From Haloflavibacter putidus (GTDB lineage: Bacteria > Bacteroidota > Bacteroidia > Flavobacteriales > Flavobacteriaceae): a DNA stretch of 64,000 nt. A model generated the notes under the pieces. The model had not been told where the DNA came from. It saw only the letters and a list, made by a program, of their open reading frames with translations, and did not search any database. A program made the position numbers and the translations under genes. Shown here one piece after another: positions 18,101-24,900 of this stretch (position 1 is the first letter of the stretch; the number at the start of each line of letters is the position of its first letter). The DNA lies in assembly GCF_006546625.1 (NCBI RefSeq), contig NZ_VIAR01000007.1, forward strand, positions 62,001-126,000, given 5' to 3'.

Positions 18101-18179
18101 AATAACAAAAATAACACATATGCCCATTATGCCGGACGAGCGTTATACAGGTATTGCAAATTATAAACGTATAGCGTAG
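15177..18179 (+). CDS. Short DNA polymerase III alpha-like protein (DnaE2/ImuC-like)
   Basis: This C-family polymerase of 1000 residues is clearly shorter than the roughly 1,150-1,450 of replicative DnaE proteins. The N-terminal PHP domain is present, but the first metal-site histidine of the usual HxxxHS pattern is Tyr (YLNCHSRYS). The polymerase core has GRGSGANS (about residue 318) and PPDFDIDF with the catalytic Asp358 and Asp360. The PKGHSASYAVESYQ segment, helix-hairpin-helix region and an OB-fold (about 895-985) follow. Pairing with dinB is the arrangement of damage-inducible mutagenesis cassettes; no imuA-like gene is attached. I infer a translesion role rather than chromosomal replication. 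Confidence 0.85.
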   Translation: MYLNCHSRYSLRYGVLLEEELCALAKKNHFKQLALTDVNSTSGCLQFIKHAQKQNIQPVVGIDFRNNAQQKFVGLAKNNTGFRNLNQFLSEYLHDKKDFDLRAPKLDDCFIIYPFASFTAEKNQYPKINPKSLTANEFIGVSLKELNAYQFSALKAYKHKIVLLQPVSFLSKKHFNTHRLLRAIDNNCLLSKLPENQQGAIEDTFHTKTELFTRLKDCKYIIENTQQLLEKCKIDFSFDTRQNVNLQRFGASEKEDIASLKQLCYKNLNKRYPNASSKVHQRLEKELQAIIKMRFVSYFLINLDIVEYAKRMDFPFIGRGSGANSIVAYILGITNVDPIELDLYFERFINSNRSSPPDFDIDFSWKDREQVTRYIFEKYENTALMGTYVTFKRKAVMREIGKVFGLPKENIDKLSAGYYTYQNLDKLEKLVVKYGKYIEGLPNYVSVHSGGILILNASVYNFAATFLPPKGFATIQIDMNISEEVGIHKFDILAQRGLSKIKDTVALVKENQPEAVVKNLEEVKVFKEDPAINQLLKTGDCMGVFYIESPAMRGLLIKLQTDNYLNLVAASSIIRPGVSSAGMKEEFIKRHRFPRKRKEAHPVLYKIMPDTYGVMVYQEDVMKVAHHFAGLDLEDADVLRRGMSGKKTSKEKMQSIETKFKENCKQRKHDSALVEEIWTQISSFAGYAFPKGHSASYAVESYQSLYLKCYFPLEFMVAAINNGGGFYRVETYLREIENQGGELHLPCVNKSDHPTAIYGKKVYLGFGYLKELEQKTIRDILENRQFYGDFLSLENFLERVSISIEQLSILIKIEAFRFTEKNKYELLWQAHFIQNKNKIKTNQEKLFRSKMQAYTLPSFKASFLAQSYDQINLLGFSLGHPFKLLQHKIDSKLTAANLLRYKDKPVVMYGYLITIKTTKTSKGEYMYFGTFYDYKFQVFDTVHFPKIAQQYPVRAKGIYRCVGLVKEEMGYVNLQITKITHMPIMPDERYTGIANYKRIA

Positions 18180-18188
18180 AAACCTTTG

Positions 18189-18515
18189 CTAATTACTCAC
18201 CACTTTAAGCCCAACAATAGAAGCAATTAAGGTGAACATAAAAAACAAACGCCAAAACTCTGCCGGTTCTTTAAAAAACACAATTCCCATTGCTACGCTA
18301 CCCACGGCACCAATTCCGGTCCATACGGCATAGGCAGTACCAATGGGTAAATTTTGCGAAGCTTTTACCAAAAAAGTCATGCTAATTGCCAAAGAAAGTA
18401 CAAAACCGCCATACCATAATAAAGCGGTATTGCCTGTGGCGCCTTTTGCTTTTCCTAAACAAAACGCAAAGCCAACTTCAAAAAGTCCTCCAATAATCAA
18501 TAAAATCCAATTCAT
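18189..18515 (-). CDS. Small multidrug resistance family exporter, SugE/Gdx-like
   Basis: The 108 residues form four membrane spans with the conserved Glu13 in the first (GLFEVGFA) that binds substrate and protons. The segment LPIGTAYAVWTGIGAVGS is the SugE/Gdx hallmark; characterised members export guanidinium. The N-terminal motif differs from the common LEVxWA, so substrate remains open. It is convergent with dnaE, with 9 nt between stops. A -7-like TACATTTG lies at 18536-18543 on the minus strand. I looked for a guanidine riboswitch upstream and saw none. Confidence 0.85.
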   Translation of the reverse strand: MNWILLIIGGLFEVGFAFCLGKAKGATGNTALLWYGGFVLSLAISMTFLVKASQNLPIGTAYAVWTGIGAVGSVAMGIVFFKEPAEFWRLFFMFTLIASIVGLKVVSN

Positions 18516-18554
18516 TCTTACAGATTAACTACTTTCAAATGTATTAATTTTTAG

Positions 18555-18604
18555 ATTCCGTAGTGGTCAAAAATAAATTTTAGGAGGATTTCTCTTTACG
18601 GAAT
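18555..18604. repeat. Inverted pair ATTCCGTA / TACGGAAT
   Basis: A perfect 8-bp inverted repeat separated by 34 bp, the right arm being part of a CTTTACGGAA copy at 18594-18603. It lies in the 425-bp spacer between the exporter and gdhA. Confidence 0.5.
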
Positions 18605-18710
18605 GTCTTTTTAGAGAAATACCTTCTCAAGGTTATAAAGTTCTTATAAAATCTCTTTAAAATAACGAAAAAATATAAGTGAAATTAAATCTATTTGCAG
18701 GAGAAACAGA

Positions 18711-18775
18711 CTGATAAAAGTCATAAATAATTATTGGCTTTAATTAGTTAATACCTAGAATAATACTTACTTTTG
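18711..18775 (+). promoter_or_regulatory. Possible FNR-like site and -7 element upstream of gdhA
   Basis: CTGATAAAAGTCAT (18711-18724) differs in one base from the site before ccoS. A -7 element TACTTTTG follows at 18768-18775; the centre-to-G distance is 57.5 bp, 21 bp more than in the five fixed-spacing promoters, which would place it near -63 (class I position). The leader to the ATG would be about 160 nt, so the link to gdhA is tentative. Confidence 0.4.
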
Positions 18776-18940
18776 ATAAAGTGAGAAAATGCCATCTTTA
18801 CTATATTAGTAGAAAGGGGGTCTTTCTTATGTTTATTTTTAAAAGCTGAAAGTAAAAACCATAAAATTATAAAGTGATTTGAAGCCATTAGATAAGCTAA
18901 TGGTATAATAAAAAATTATTGGAAAAATTAGTTGGAAAAT

Positions 18941-20221
18941 ATGAGTAAAACAGAAACTATGAAGGCTAAAACCATGTACGATAACGTAATGGACCAGTTT
19001 AATCAGGTTGCAGACCGTATGGATCTGAATAAAAACATTCGAAAAATTTTAGGGATAACCAATAATGAGATTATTGTGCATTTTCCTGTCAAAATGGATA
19101 ACGGAGAGGTAGAAATTTTTACCGGCTATCGTGTACAACACAATAACGCTTTAGGACCTTATAAAGGAGGTTTACGTTACCACCCAAGTATAGATGTGAA
19201 TGATGCTAAAGCTTTAGCTATGTGGATGACCTGGAAAACTTCTCTTGTAGGTTTACCATTTGGTGGCGCTAAAGGAGGAGTGCAATTGGATCCTAGAGAT
19301 TATTCATTAGCAGAATTGGAGCGTATTACACGACGATTCACTTATTCGTTAGGTGAAAATATTGGACCAGAACAAGACATTCCTGCTCCAGACGTTAATA
19401 CCAATGCACAAACCATGGCTTGGATTTTAGATACGTATATGTCTACCAAACCATCTTCTGCCAGATCGCAAAATCAACACGTAGTTACCGGAAAACCAGT
19501 AGGTGCAGCAGGTTTGGAAGGTAGAGATAGAGCTACCGGCTTTGGAGTTTATTTAAATATAAAATTGTATGTAGAGGGTCAAGGCGAAACTTTAGCAGGA
19601 AAAACTTTTGCCGTACAAGGTTTTGGTAATGTTGGCCAATGGGCCTCTCATTTCCTAACACGTGATGGCGCAAAACTTGTAGCTGTACAAGATGCACACG
19701 ATACAATTTACGATGATAAAGGTATAGATGTAGCCGCTTTGCAAGAACATTGCAAACCACGTAAAGGTTCTATTCAAGGTTATGAACAAGCCGAAAGTAT
19801 AGACCCGTCTAAATTTTTTGGTTTAGAAGTAGATATTTTGATTCCTGCTGCTTTGGGTAACCAAATTACAGATCAAAATGCTAATGATGTAAAAGCTAAA
19901 GTGATTGCAGAAGGTGCAAACGGCCCAACTACCAACGATGCCGAAAAAATATTACTGAAAAACGGCGTGGTAATCATTCCAGATATTTTGTGCAACTCTG
20001 GTGGAGTTATAGGAAGTTATTTTGAGTGGTTACAAAACCGCAGTGGTGAGTTATGGCAGTTAGACGAAGTAATGCAACGTATTGAGAAAAAACTTACCGA
20101 GTCTTTCAAAAAAGTAGAAAAAGCAGTAAAAGAAGAACAAACCGATTGGAGAACAGCGGCTTATATTATTGCTATTTCTAGAATTGAACAAGCTTACGTG
20201 CAAAGAGGGATTTTCCCATAA
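18941..20221 (+). CDS. gdhA: Glutamate dehydrogenase (Glu/Leu/Phe/Val dehydrogenase family)
   Basis: It interconverts glutamate and 2-oxoglutarate with ammonium. The 426 residues contain the glutamate-binding GPYKGGLRYHP, the catalytic-lysine motif PFGGAKGG and the nucleotide fold GFGNVGQWA; the end (ISRIEQAYVQRG) is typical. The ATG at 18941 is preferred over a TTG at 18932. Cofactor choice (NAD or NADP) cannot be read with confidence. The 425-bp upstream spacer carries a possible FNR-like site and a -7 element. Confidence 0.92.
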   Translation: MSKTETMKAKTMYDNVMDQFNQVADRMDLNKNIRKILGITNNEIIVHFPVKMDNGEVEIFTGYRVQHNNALGPYKGGLRYHPSIDVNDAKALAMWMTWKTSLVGLPFGGAKGGVQLDPRDYSLAELERITRRFTYSLGENIGPEQDIPAPDVNTNAQTMAWILDTYMSTKPSSARSQNQHVVTGKPVGAAGLEGRDRATGFGVYLNIKLYVEGQGETLAGKTFAVQGFGNVGQWASHFLTRDGAKLVAVQDAHDTIYDDKGIDVAALQEHCKPRKGSIQGYEQAESIDPSKFFGLEVDILIPAALGNQITDQNANDVKAKVIAEGANGPTTNDAEKILLKNGVVIIPDILCNSGGVIGSYFEWLQNRSGELWQLDEVMQRIEKKLTESFKKVEKAVKEEQTDWRTAAYIIAISRIEQAYVQRGIFP

Positions 20222-20333
20222 ATCGTAAAGATTTTATTGATTTAGCATATTATTTGCTATAAAATTTAAATAAGCCATAATTGCTTTTTGGTTATTTTGA
20301 AAGCAATTATGGCAATTTTAATATCATGCAATT

Positions 20334-20747
20334 ATGAAATACAAAACTTTAATATTAGAAAAGCGTGAACATGAAAGATTAAAGCGCATTATGGCTATGG
20401 GCCATTATCTAAACGACAAAACTTATAGAGCATCCATTTCTAAGCTACACGAAGAATTGGAGCACGCAAAGGTTGTAAAGGGAGACAAAATGCCTGACGA
20501 TGTGATTCGGTTTGACTCTATGGTAACCATAGAAACACCTTTTGGCCCGGCCAAAACATACCAATTGGTTACACCGGAAAAAAGCGATATAAAACAAAAT
20601 AAAATTTCTATCTTAGCGCCAATGGGGTCTGCTCTAATTGGTTATGCCAAAGGTGATGAAGTAGATTGGCATTTTCCTTCGGGTCCCAATGTGATTAAAA
20701 TTGTAGACGTTGTACAACCCAAAAAAGAACTAAGTGATGAGCGATGA
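20334..20747 (+). CDS. GreA/GreB C-terminal domain protein, Rnk-like
   Basis: The 137-residue protein has a short N-terminal helical region and a C-terminal FKBP-like domain of the GreA/GreB type (ISILAPMGSALIGYAKGDEV and the following WHFP-GP-VIKIVDV). Proteins of this shape (Rnk, regulator of nucleoside diphosphate kinase) bind RNA polymerase near the secondary channel; a function in transcript elongation control is inferred. It overlaps the next gene by 11 nt, so the two are translationally coupled. Confidence 0.8.
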   Translation: MKYKTLILEKREHERLKRIMAMGHYLNDKTYRASISKLHEELEHAKVVKGDKMPDDVIRFDSMVTIETPFGPAKTYQLVTPEKSDIKQNKISILAPMGSALIGYAKGDEVDWHFPSGPNVIKIVDVVQPKKELSDER

Positions 20748-21132
20748 AATTAGAAACCATTATGACCAAGATGATATTCAGAAATTAAATCTGGATAAAG
20801 ACATTAAATCTTGGCAGAATGAAATAACCTTTATCAACACCGAATTAGATTTTTTTAAAAAGAACATTCAATTTCTATTAGTAGATGCGCAAGAGGTTCA
20901 AAACGAGCTTTTAGAAAAAATAAAAAACCTACGTGAACGTAATAATTATTACAGTTTGCAGCTGGTAGATTATTACAAAGATTCTGAAGGTATCATAGAA
21001 TGCGAAGATGTGCATTGCGAGACTTTTTACCTTAACGAGCATCAAAGTTTCAAAAATGAACTTACCCAACACGTTCAAAGGGTAAGAAAACTTAAACGTG
21101 AAGTGTTTGAGCAGTTATTAAAAAAAATGTAA
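20737..21132 (+). CDS. Unknown coiled-coil protein coupled to the Rnk-like gene
   Basis: The 131-residue protein is strongly charged and predicted helical for most of its length, with heptad-like Leu/Ile spacing (for example from IKSWQNEITFI to LLEKIKNLRERN). It has two cysteines and a histidine in one segment (ECEDVHCET). I recognise no family. The ATG at 20737 overlaps the 3' end of the preceding gene; a GTG at 20734 also exists. It may be a partner of the upstream factor, by context only. A strong terminator follows. Confidence 0.7.
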   Translation: MSDEIRNHYDQDDIQKLNLDKDIKSWQNEITFINTELDFFKKNIQFLLVDAQEVQNELLEKIKNLRERNNYYSLQLVDYYKDSEGIIECEDVHCETFYLNEHQSFKNELTQHVQRVRKLKREVFEQLLKKM

Positions 21133-21150
21133 AAATGCCTTATTTTATTT

Positions 21151-21187
21151 AAAAAGTCGTTTGGAAACAATCCCCAAACGACTTTTT
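21151..21187. terminator. Bidirectional terminator
   Basis: AAAAAGTCGTTTGG and CCAAACGACTTTTT form a perfect 14-bp stem with a 9-nt loop, A-rich before and T-rich after, between two convergent genes. Confidence 0.93.
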
Positions 21188-22372
21188 TTATTGTACAATT
21201 ATTTTATGGTAATATTGGTTATGTTTGCTTTGCAAGCGGGCAAAATAAACTCCCGGTTTTAACTGCTCTAATTGTAGACTTATTCTTTCCTGACCTGGCA
21301 ATATATTTTTAGTAATTAACTTTTTGGCGTTTACGGTAAAAATTTCTAAAGTAGCCGGTTCATTGAACTCAGGTAAATAAAATTGGGTTTTATTTTGTAC
21401 GGGATTGGGACTGTTGTAAAAACTTTTAGAAGTTTGCGTTACTTCAGATACATCTAAATTAGCATCTGCCAAGAGTAAACCCACCGGTCTGTGGTCTGAA
21501 ACTACTTGGTTGTATTCTGTCCACCCGTTTTCTAAATAATCTTCTAGTTTTAAAGTTTCCGTAAAGGAATCTTCATTCTCATAAGCAGCAAATAATGGCT
21601 GTGTAATTAATATATGATCCAGATGTGACGGCCACGACGGGTAAGACCAATTATTTGGCATAGAAGTAGCCAATTCATAATCTGTAAATAAATAGGAATA
21701 CGGCTCATTTAAAAAACCTACAAATACATTGTTGGGGTCGGCGTCTGTCAATTCGTCATTAAAATCTCCCACAACAATTACGTTTTCTCCCTGAAAAAAA
21801 TACTCCATATACGTTTTTAGGTAGGTTATAGCACTAAAACGTCTAGTTTCTTGGTCGTAAGCATCGTCCAAATCTAAAATGCCGTCTCCGCAGCATTTTA
21901 AATGGTTGTTAATTAGAACGTAATTTTTATCTTTATAAGAAAATTCCATCACAAATGGCGCCCGCGGAAATGGCTGCCAATAGTTTGCTTCTTCATAAAT
22001 TTCATAAGAAGTGTTAAGGCTAATACTTTCGGGTTTGTAAAGATACTGTAAACTGCTGCCGGAAATGGCCGCTGCGTATTGCGGTAAATTATCAGCTAAC
22101 TGTAAAAAAAAATTTAGGTTATCAATTTCTTGGAAAGCAATAATATCTGCATCCAGATAATTTATAAACTGGGTAACATAAGAAAGTGTTTGCCCACCGT
22201 TTGCCGGAAACCATTCTAGATTCCACGTAACAATTTCAAGGCTAGTATCGGTGCCAAAATCAAAACTATCTACATTTTGGGCAGCACTTTTAGAAGAATA
22301 AAATAAAACCGAGAAGCTTACTAAAATTAATAATAACGCTTTACGCGGAAGTGGGAGAGGAGCTTTAATCAT
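21188..22372 (-). CDS. Secreted endonuclease/exonuclease/phosphatase family protein with T9SS sorting domain
   Basis: A signal peptide (to about SKSAAQ) precedes an EEP-fold domain: TWNLEWF, AFQEIDN, NNHLKCC, VGDFNDE, SHLDHI and SDHRPVG are the metal and catalytic motifs shared with DNase I-like nucleases. The last 75 residues (from SFYNSPNPVQN to YYHKIIVQ, with LKPGVYFARL) are a type A C-terminal sorting domain of type IX secretion. The protein should thus be exported to the cell surface or medium. The substrate (DNA, RNA or phosphoester) is not known. One TTTACGGAA word lies inside (21557). Confidence 0.88.
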   Translation of the reverse strand: MIKAPLPLPRKALLLILVSFSVLFYSSKSAAQNVDSFDFGTDTSLEIVTWNLEWFPANGGQTLSYVTQFINYLDADIIAFQEIDNLNFFLQLADNLPQYAAAISGSSLQYLYKPESISLNTSYEIYEEANYWQPFPRAPFVMEFSYKDKNYVLINNHLKCCGDGILDLDDAYDQETRRFSAITYLKTYMEYFFQGENVIVVGDFNDELTDADPNNVFVGFLNEPYSYLFTDYELATSMPNNWSYPSWPSHLDHILITQPLFAAYENEDSFTETLKLEDYLENGWTEYNQVVSDHRPVGLLLADANLDVSEVTQTSKSFYNSPNPVQNKTQFYLPEFNEPATLEIFTVNAKKLITKNILPGQERISLQLEQLKPGVYFARLQSKHNQYYHKIIVQ

Positions 22373-22460
22373 TAGTTAGATAACTGAAGTTTATGTATGT
22401 TATTTTTCGAAAAATAGTATGAAAAAATGAAATAGAAGAACCGGTTAAGTTTACCGATTA

Positions 22461-22742
22461 TTATTTTTTAGAATCTACAATATATTTGTTTACCAAATCT
22501 ATATACTTTTGTTTGGCTTCTGCCTGGGTTAAGTTTTGCACTTGAAAAAGCGCATTCATTTTAAAAGCGCTAATAAGTTTTTCTTGATTTAAATTATCCA
22601 CTTTGTGCTCTCTGTTTTGTCCGGAAGCCCTTTTGTAATAAGCATAAAAATAAAGCATAAGATCTGGAGGAAAGCGTAGATTGGTATTATTTGCAATTTC
22701 TACTGCTTCTTCAAAAGCTTGATCTAAATCTTTTTTTTTCAT
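22461..22742 (-). CDS. Acyl-CoA-binding protein
   Basis: The 93 residues match the four-helix ACBP fold: LDQAFEEAVEIAN, then LMLYFYAYYKRASG with the conserved Tyr/Lys ligands, and a final helix (AKQKYIDLVNKYI). ACBP buffers long-chain acyl-CoA esters in the cytoplasm. It follows psd by 4 nt at the end of a phospholipid-synthesis cluster, fitting a role in lipid metabolism. The usual Lys-Trp pair of the third helix is not conserved here. Confidence 0.87.
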   Translation of the reverse strand: MKKKDLDQAFEEAVEIANNTNLRFPPDLMLYFYAYYKRASGQNREHKVDNLNQEKLISAFKMNALFQVQNLTQAEAKQKYIDLVNKYIVDSKK

Positions 22743-22746
22743 AGCA

Positions 22747-23397
22747 TTAAACTTTGGCCAATATGCTAAGGCCTCCCTTAACCTTTTGATTAAGTTTTAC
22801 ATCTACTTTGGTTCCTATAGGAAGTAAAACATCTACACGAGAACCAAATTTAATAAAGCCGCTATCGCTACCTTGTACTACTTCTTGTCCTTCTTCGGCA
22901 TAGTTTACGATACGTTTTGCCATTGCACCGGCAATTTGACGGTATAAAATTTTACCGGCAATTTTATTATCTACCACCACAGTGGTGCGTTCGTTTTCTT
23001 CTGAAGATTTTGGATGCCAAGCTACCAAATATTTACCGGGATGGTATTTACTGTATGCAACTTTTCCGCTCACTGGATGCCGGGTAACGTGCACGTTTAT
23101 AGGCGACATAAAAATAGAAACCTGCAGGCGTTTATCTTTAAAATATTCTTTTTCAAAAACTTCTTCGATAACCACTACTTTGCCGTCTACCGGTGCCACA
23201 ACTTGATTGTCGTTTGTAACAACAGCTCGTTTAGGATTACGAAAAAATTGCAAAACGAGAATAGCTAAAATAATACTCACAGCAAGAATTGCTTGCTGTA
23301 TCCAAAGCGTATCTATAAAATAATAAGATAGCAGGTTAATAACCACAAATAACAAGATGGTTATACCAATAATTTTATGGCCTTCTTTATGAAACAT
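22747..23397 (-). CDS. psd: Phosphatidylserine decarboxylase
   Basis: It makes phosphatidylethanolamine. Two N-terminal membrane spans are followed by the decarboxylase domain (VAPVDGKVV, SPINVHVTRHPVSG). The self-cleavage site is FGS (Gly185-Ser186), where Ser186 becomes the pyruvoyl group. The 216 residues match the short archaeal/Bacteroidota class. The start overlaps the cdsA end by 11 nt, so the two lipid enzymes are coupled. Confidence 0.93.
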   Translation of the reverse strand: MFHKEGHKIIGITILLFVVINLLSYYFIDTLWIQQAILAVSIILAILVLQFFRNPKRAVVTNDNQVVAPVDGKVVVIEEVFEKEYFKDKRLQVSIFMSPINVHVTRHPVSGKVAYSKYHPGKYLVAWHPKSSEENERTTVVVDNKIAGKILYRQIAGAMAKRIVNYAEEGQEVVQGSDSGFIKFGSRVDVLLPIGTKVDVKLNQKVKGGLSILAKV

Positions 23398-24190
23398 ATT
23401 GTATAATTAATAAATACCCGTATACAAAAGTACTTGTAAATAAAATACTATCCAACCGGTCTAGCAAACCGCCGTGTCCCGGCATTAGTGTCCCGCTGTC
23501 TTTTACTTGTGCTTGCCGTTTTAATTTAGATTGTATCAAATCTCCGTAAGTGCCAAAAACACTAACTAGCAAGCCTATTCCTAACCAAATAAGATAGGTG
23601 AAATCTTTGGTGATATAATGTGCTAATAAACTTAGAAGCAAACTAAAAATTAAACCACCCATAAAGCCTTCTATGGTTTTTTTTGGTGAGATACGTTCAA
23701 AAAGCTTTCGTTTACCAAAATTTTTACCTATAAGATATGCAAAGGTATCATTAGTCCACATTAAAGCAAAGATACTCAATAAAACTTCGGGATGGTAATC
23801 TTGGTTATAATATGGTATTAAGGTAATAAATATAACCGATGCGATGAGATAAAATATAATTAAAATATATTTTTTGCCTTCAAAAAGCGGAATTTTATTA
23901 AAGGTCATCAAATCTTTAATGAGTAAGATTTTTACTAAGAAAGTAACTATCCATAACAACCATTGCGCATAAACATTCCATTTAAAAACGCTAAAGGCCA
24001 AAAAGAAAACCACTAACAGAACGTAAGATAAATAGCTCTCAAGCTTTAAAAGCCGCTGTAACTCGTGTATGCAGATTAAACCGAATATAAATATTAATCC
24101 TAAAAAAACATATTCGTTTAAAAAGATAGATAGTATCAATAAAAAGGCATAGAGCGCTCCGGATAATCCACGGGTTACAACTTCTTTCAT
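23387..24190 (-). CDS. cdsA: Phosphatidate cytidylyltransferase
   Basis: It makes CDP-diacylglycerol from phosphatidate and CTP in the inner membrane. The 267 residues hold about seven hydrophobic spans. The family signature near the C-terminus is complete: DLIQSKLKRQ, then DSGTLMPGHGGLLDRLDS. It lies 1 nt after the LUD gene and overlaps psd. An earlier conserved block (FAYLIGKNFGKRKLFERISP) is also visible. Confidence 0.94.
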   Translation of the reverse strand: MKEVVTRGLSGALYAFLLILSIFLNEYVFLGLIFIFGLICIHELQRLLKLESYLSYVLLVVFFLAFSVFKWNVYAQWLLWIVTFLVKILLIKDLMTFNKIPLFEGKKYILIIFYLIASVIFITLIPYYNQDYHPEVLLSIFALMWTNDTFAYLIGKNFGKRKLFERISPKKTIEGFMGGLIFSLLLSLLAHYITKDFTYLIWLGIGLLVSVFGTYGDLIQSKLKRQAQVKDSGTLMPGHGGLLDRLDSILFTSTFVYGYLLIIQYVS

Positions 24191-24191
24191 A

Positions 24192-24800
24192 TTATAAATC
24201 TTCCAAGAGCAGCAAATATAAGTTTTTTGATGTACTTCCGTAACTCATAAAGTCACCTTCTTGTTTATCTTTAAAAGTTTTTATGGTGGTAATATTAGAA
24301 GGAATTTTATTTTTATGGTGGTATTTTATACCACGCAGACCTTCGCCAATGGTGTCAATAAGCTGACTGGTAGAGGCAAAGACTACAAAGTTAGAAGGCA
24401 ATTCGTGCAATTTGGTTTCTTTAATTTGATTAGAAGAAACCAATAATGCGCCGGTTTTGGCAATTAAATATTCGCAAGTGGTTAAAAAAATATCGGCTTT
24501 TGGACTTTTGGAATAGTTTACTTTAAAGTTTTTAAAAGTGGTTTGCAAATCTGGGTTAAAACAACATATCTCTTTTTCATTCCAATTATTTTCATCTAAT
24601 ATTTGCTGAAAAGTAGTTAAGACTTCTTCTAGGTTTTCGCAGTATAGAAATTTACCCCCATTTTCCTTAAAGTTTACCATAAAATTCTCATCGGTAGGAA
24701 TTTCAGGTTCTGGCATAAATTTACCCCGCTCTTCTTCATTAGGTTTTTTTTCTTTACCTAATTTATCTTTGTACTGAAAGAATTTCTTAAATAAGTTCAT
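24192..24800 (-). CDS. LUD-domain protein (LutC/YkgG-like)
   Basis: The 202-residue protein has a charged N-terminal helix and a LUD domain (CEYLIAKTGALLVSS and TIGEGLRGIKYH segments), the fold of LutC, a subunit of the lactate-utilisation complex. No LutA or LutB gene is near, and the gene is embedded between ftsH and cdsA, so a lactate role is not supported here. A -7-like TATATTTG (24838-24845, minus) lies upstream and overlaps the foot of the ftsH terminator. Confidence 0.8.
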   Translation of the reverse strand: MNLFKKFFQYKDKLGKEKKPNEEERGKFMPEPEIPTDENFMVNFKENGGKFLYCENLEEVLTTFQQILDENNWNEKEICCFNPDLQTTFKNFKVNYSKSPKADIFLTTCEYLIAKTGALLVSSNQIKETKLHELPSNFVVFASTSQLIDTIGEGLRGIKYHHKNKIPSNITTIKTFKDKQEGDFMSYGSTSKNLYLLLLEDL

Positions 24801-24837
24801 AGAAACTTGGGGTAATTGTGTCTATTTACAATTCTAT

Positions 24838-24886
24838 CAAATATAAAAAAACTTGATTTAACAACGTGCTAAATCAAGCTTTTTTA
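24838..24886 (-). terminator. ftsH terminator overlapping a -7 element for the LUD gene
   Basis: The arms around ACTTGATTTA and TAAATCAAGC pair over about 15 bp with a 9-nt loop and a T-run on the minus strand. The -7 box TATATTTG begins inside the T-run, with a TTG 16 bp upstream within the hairpin, so ending one transcript and starting the next may share the same bases. Confidence 0.7.
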
Positions 24887-24900
24887 AGGGTTTGTTTGTA

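Noticed and set aside
18516-18710. Guanidine riboswitch upstream of the SugE/Gdx-like gene
   Set aside because: I looked for paired ACG-loop hairpins and the long ykkC fold and saw neither; only a -7-like box and an inverted TACGGAA pair are present.
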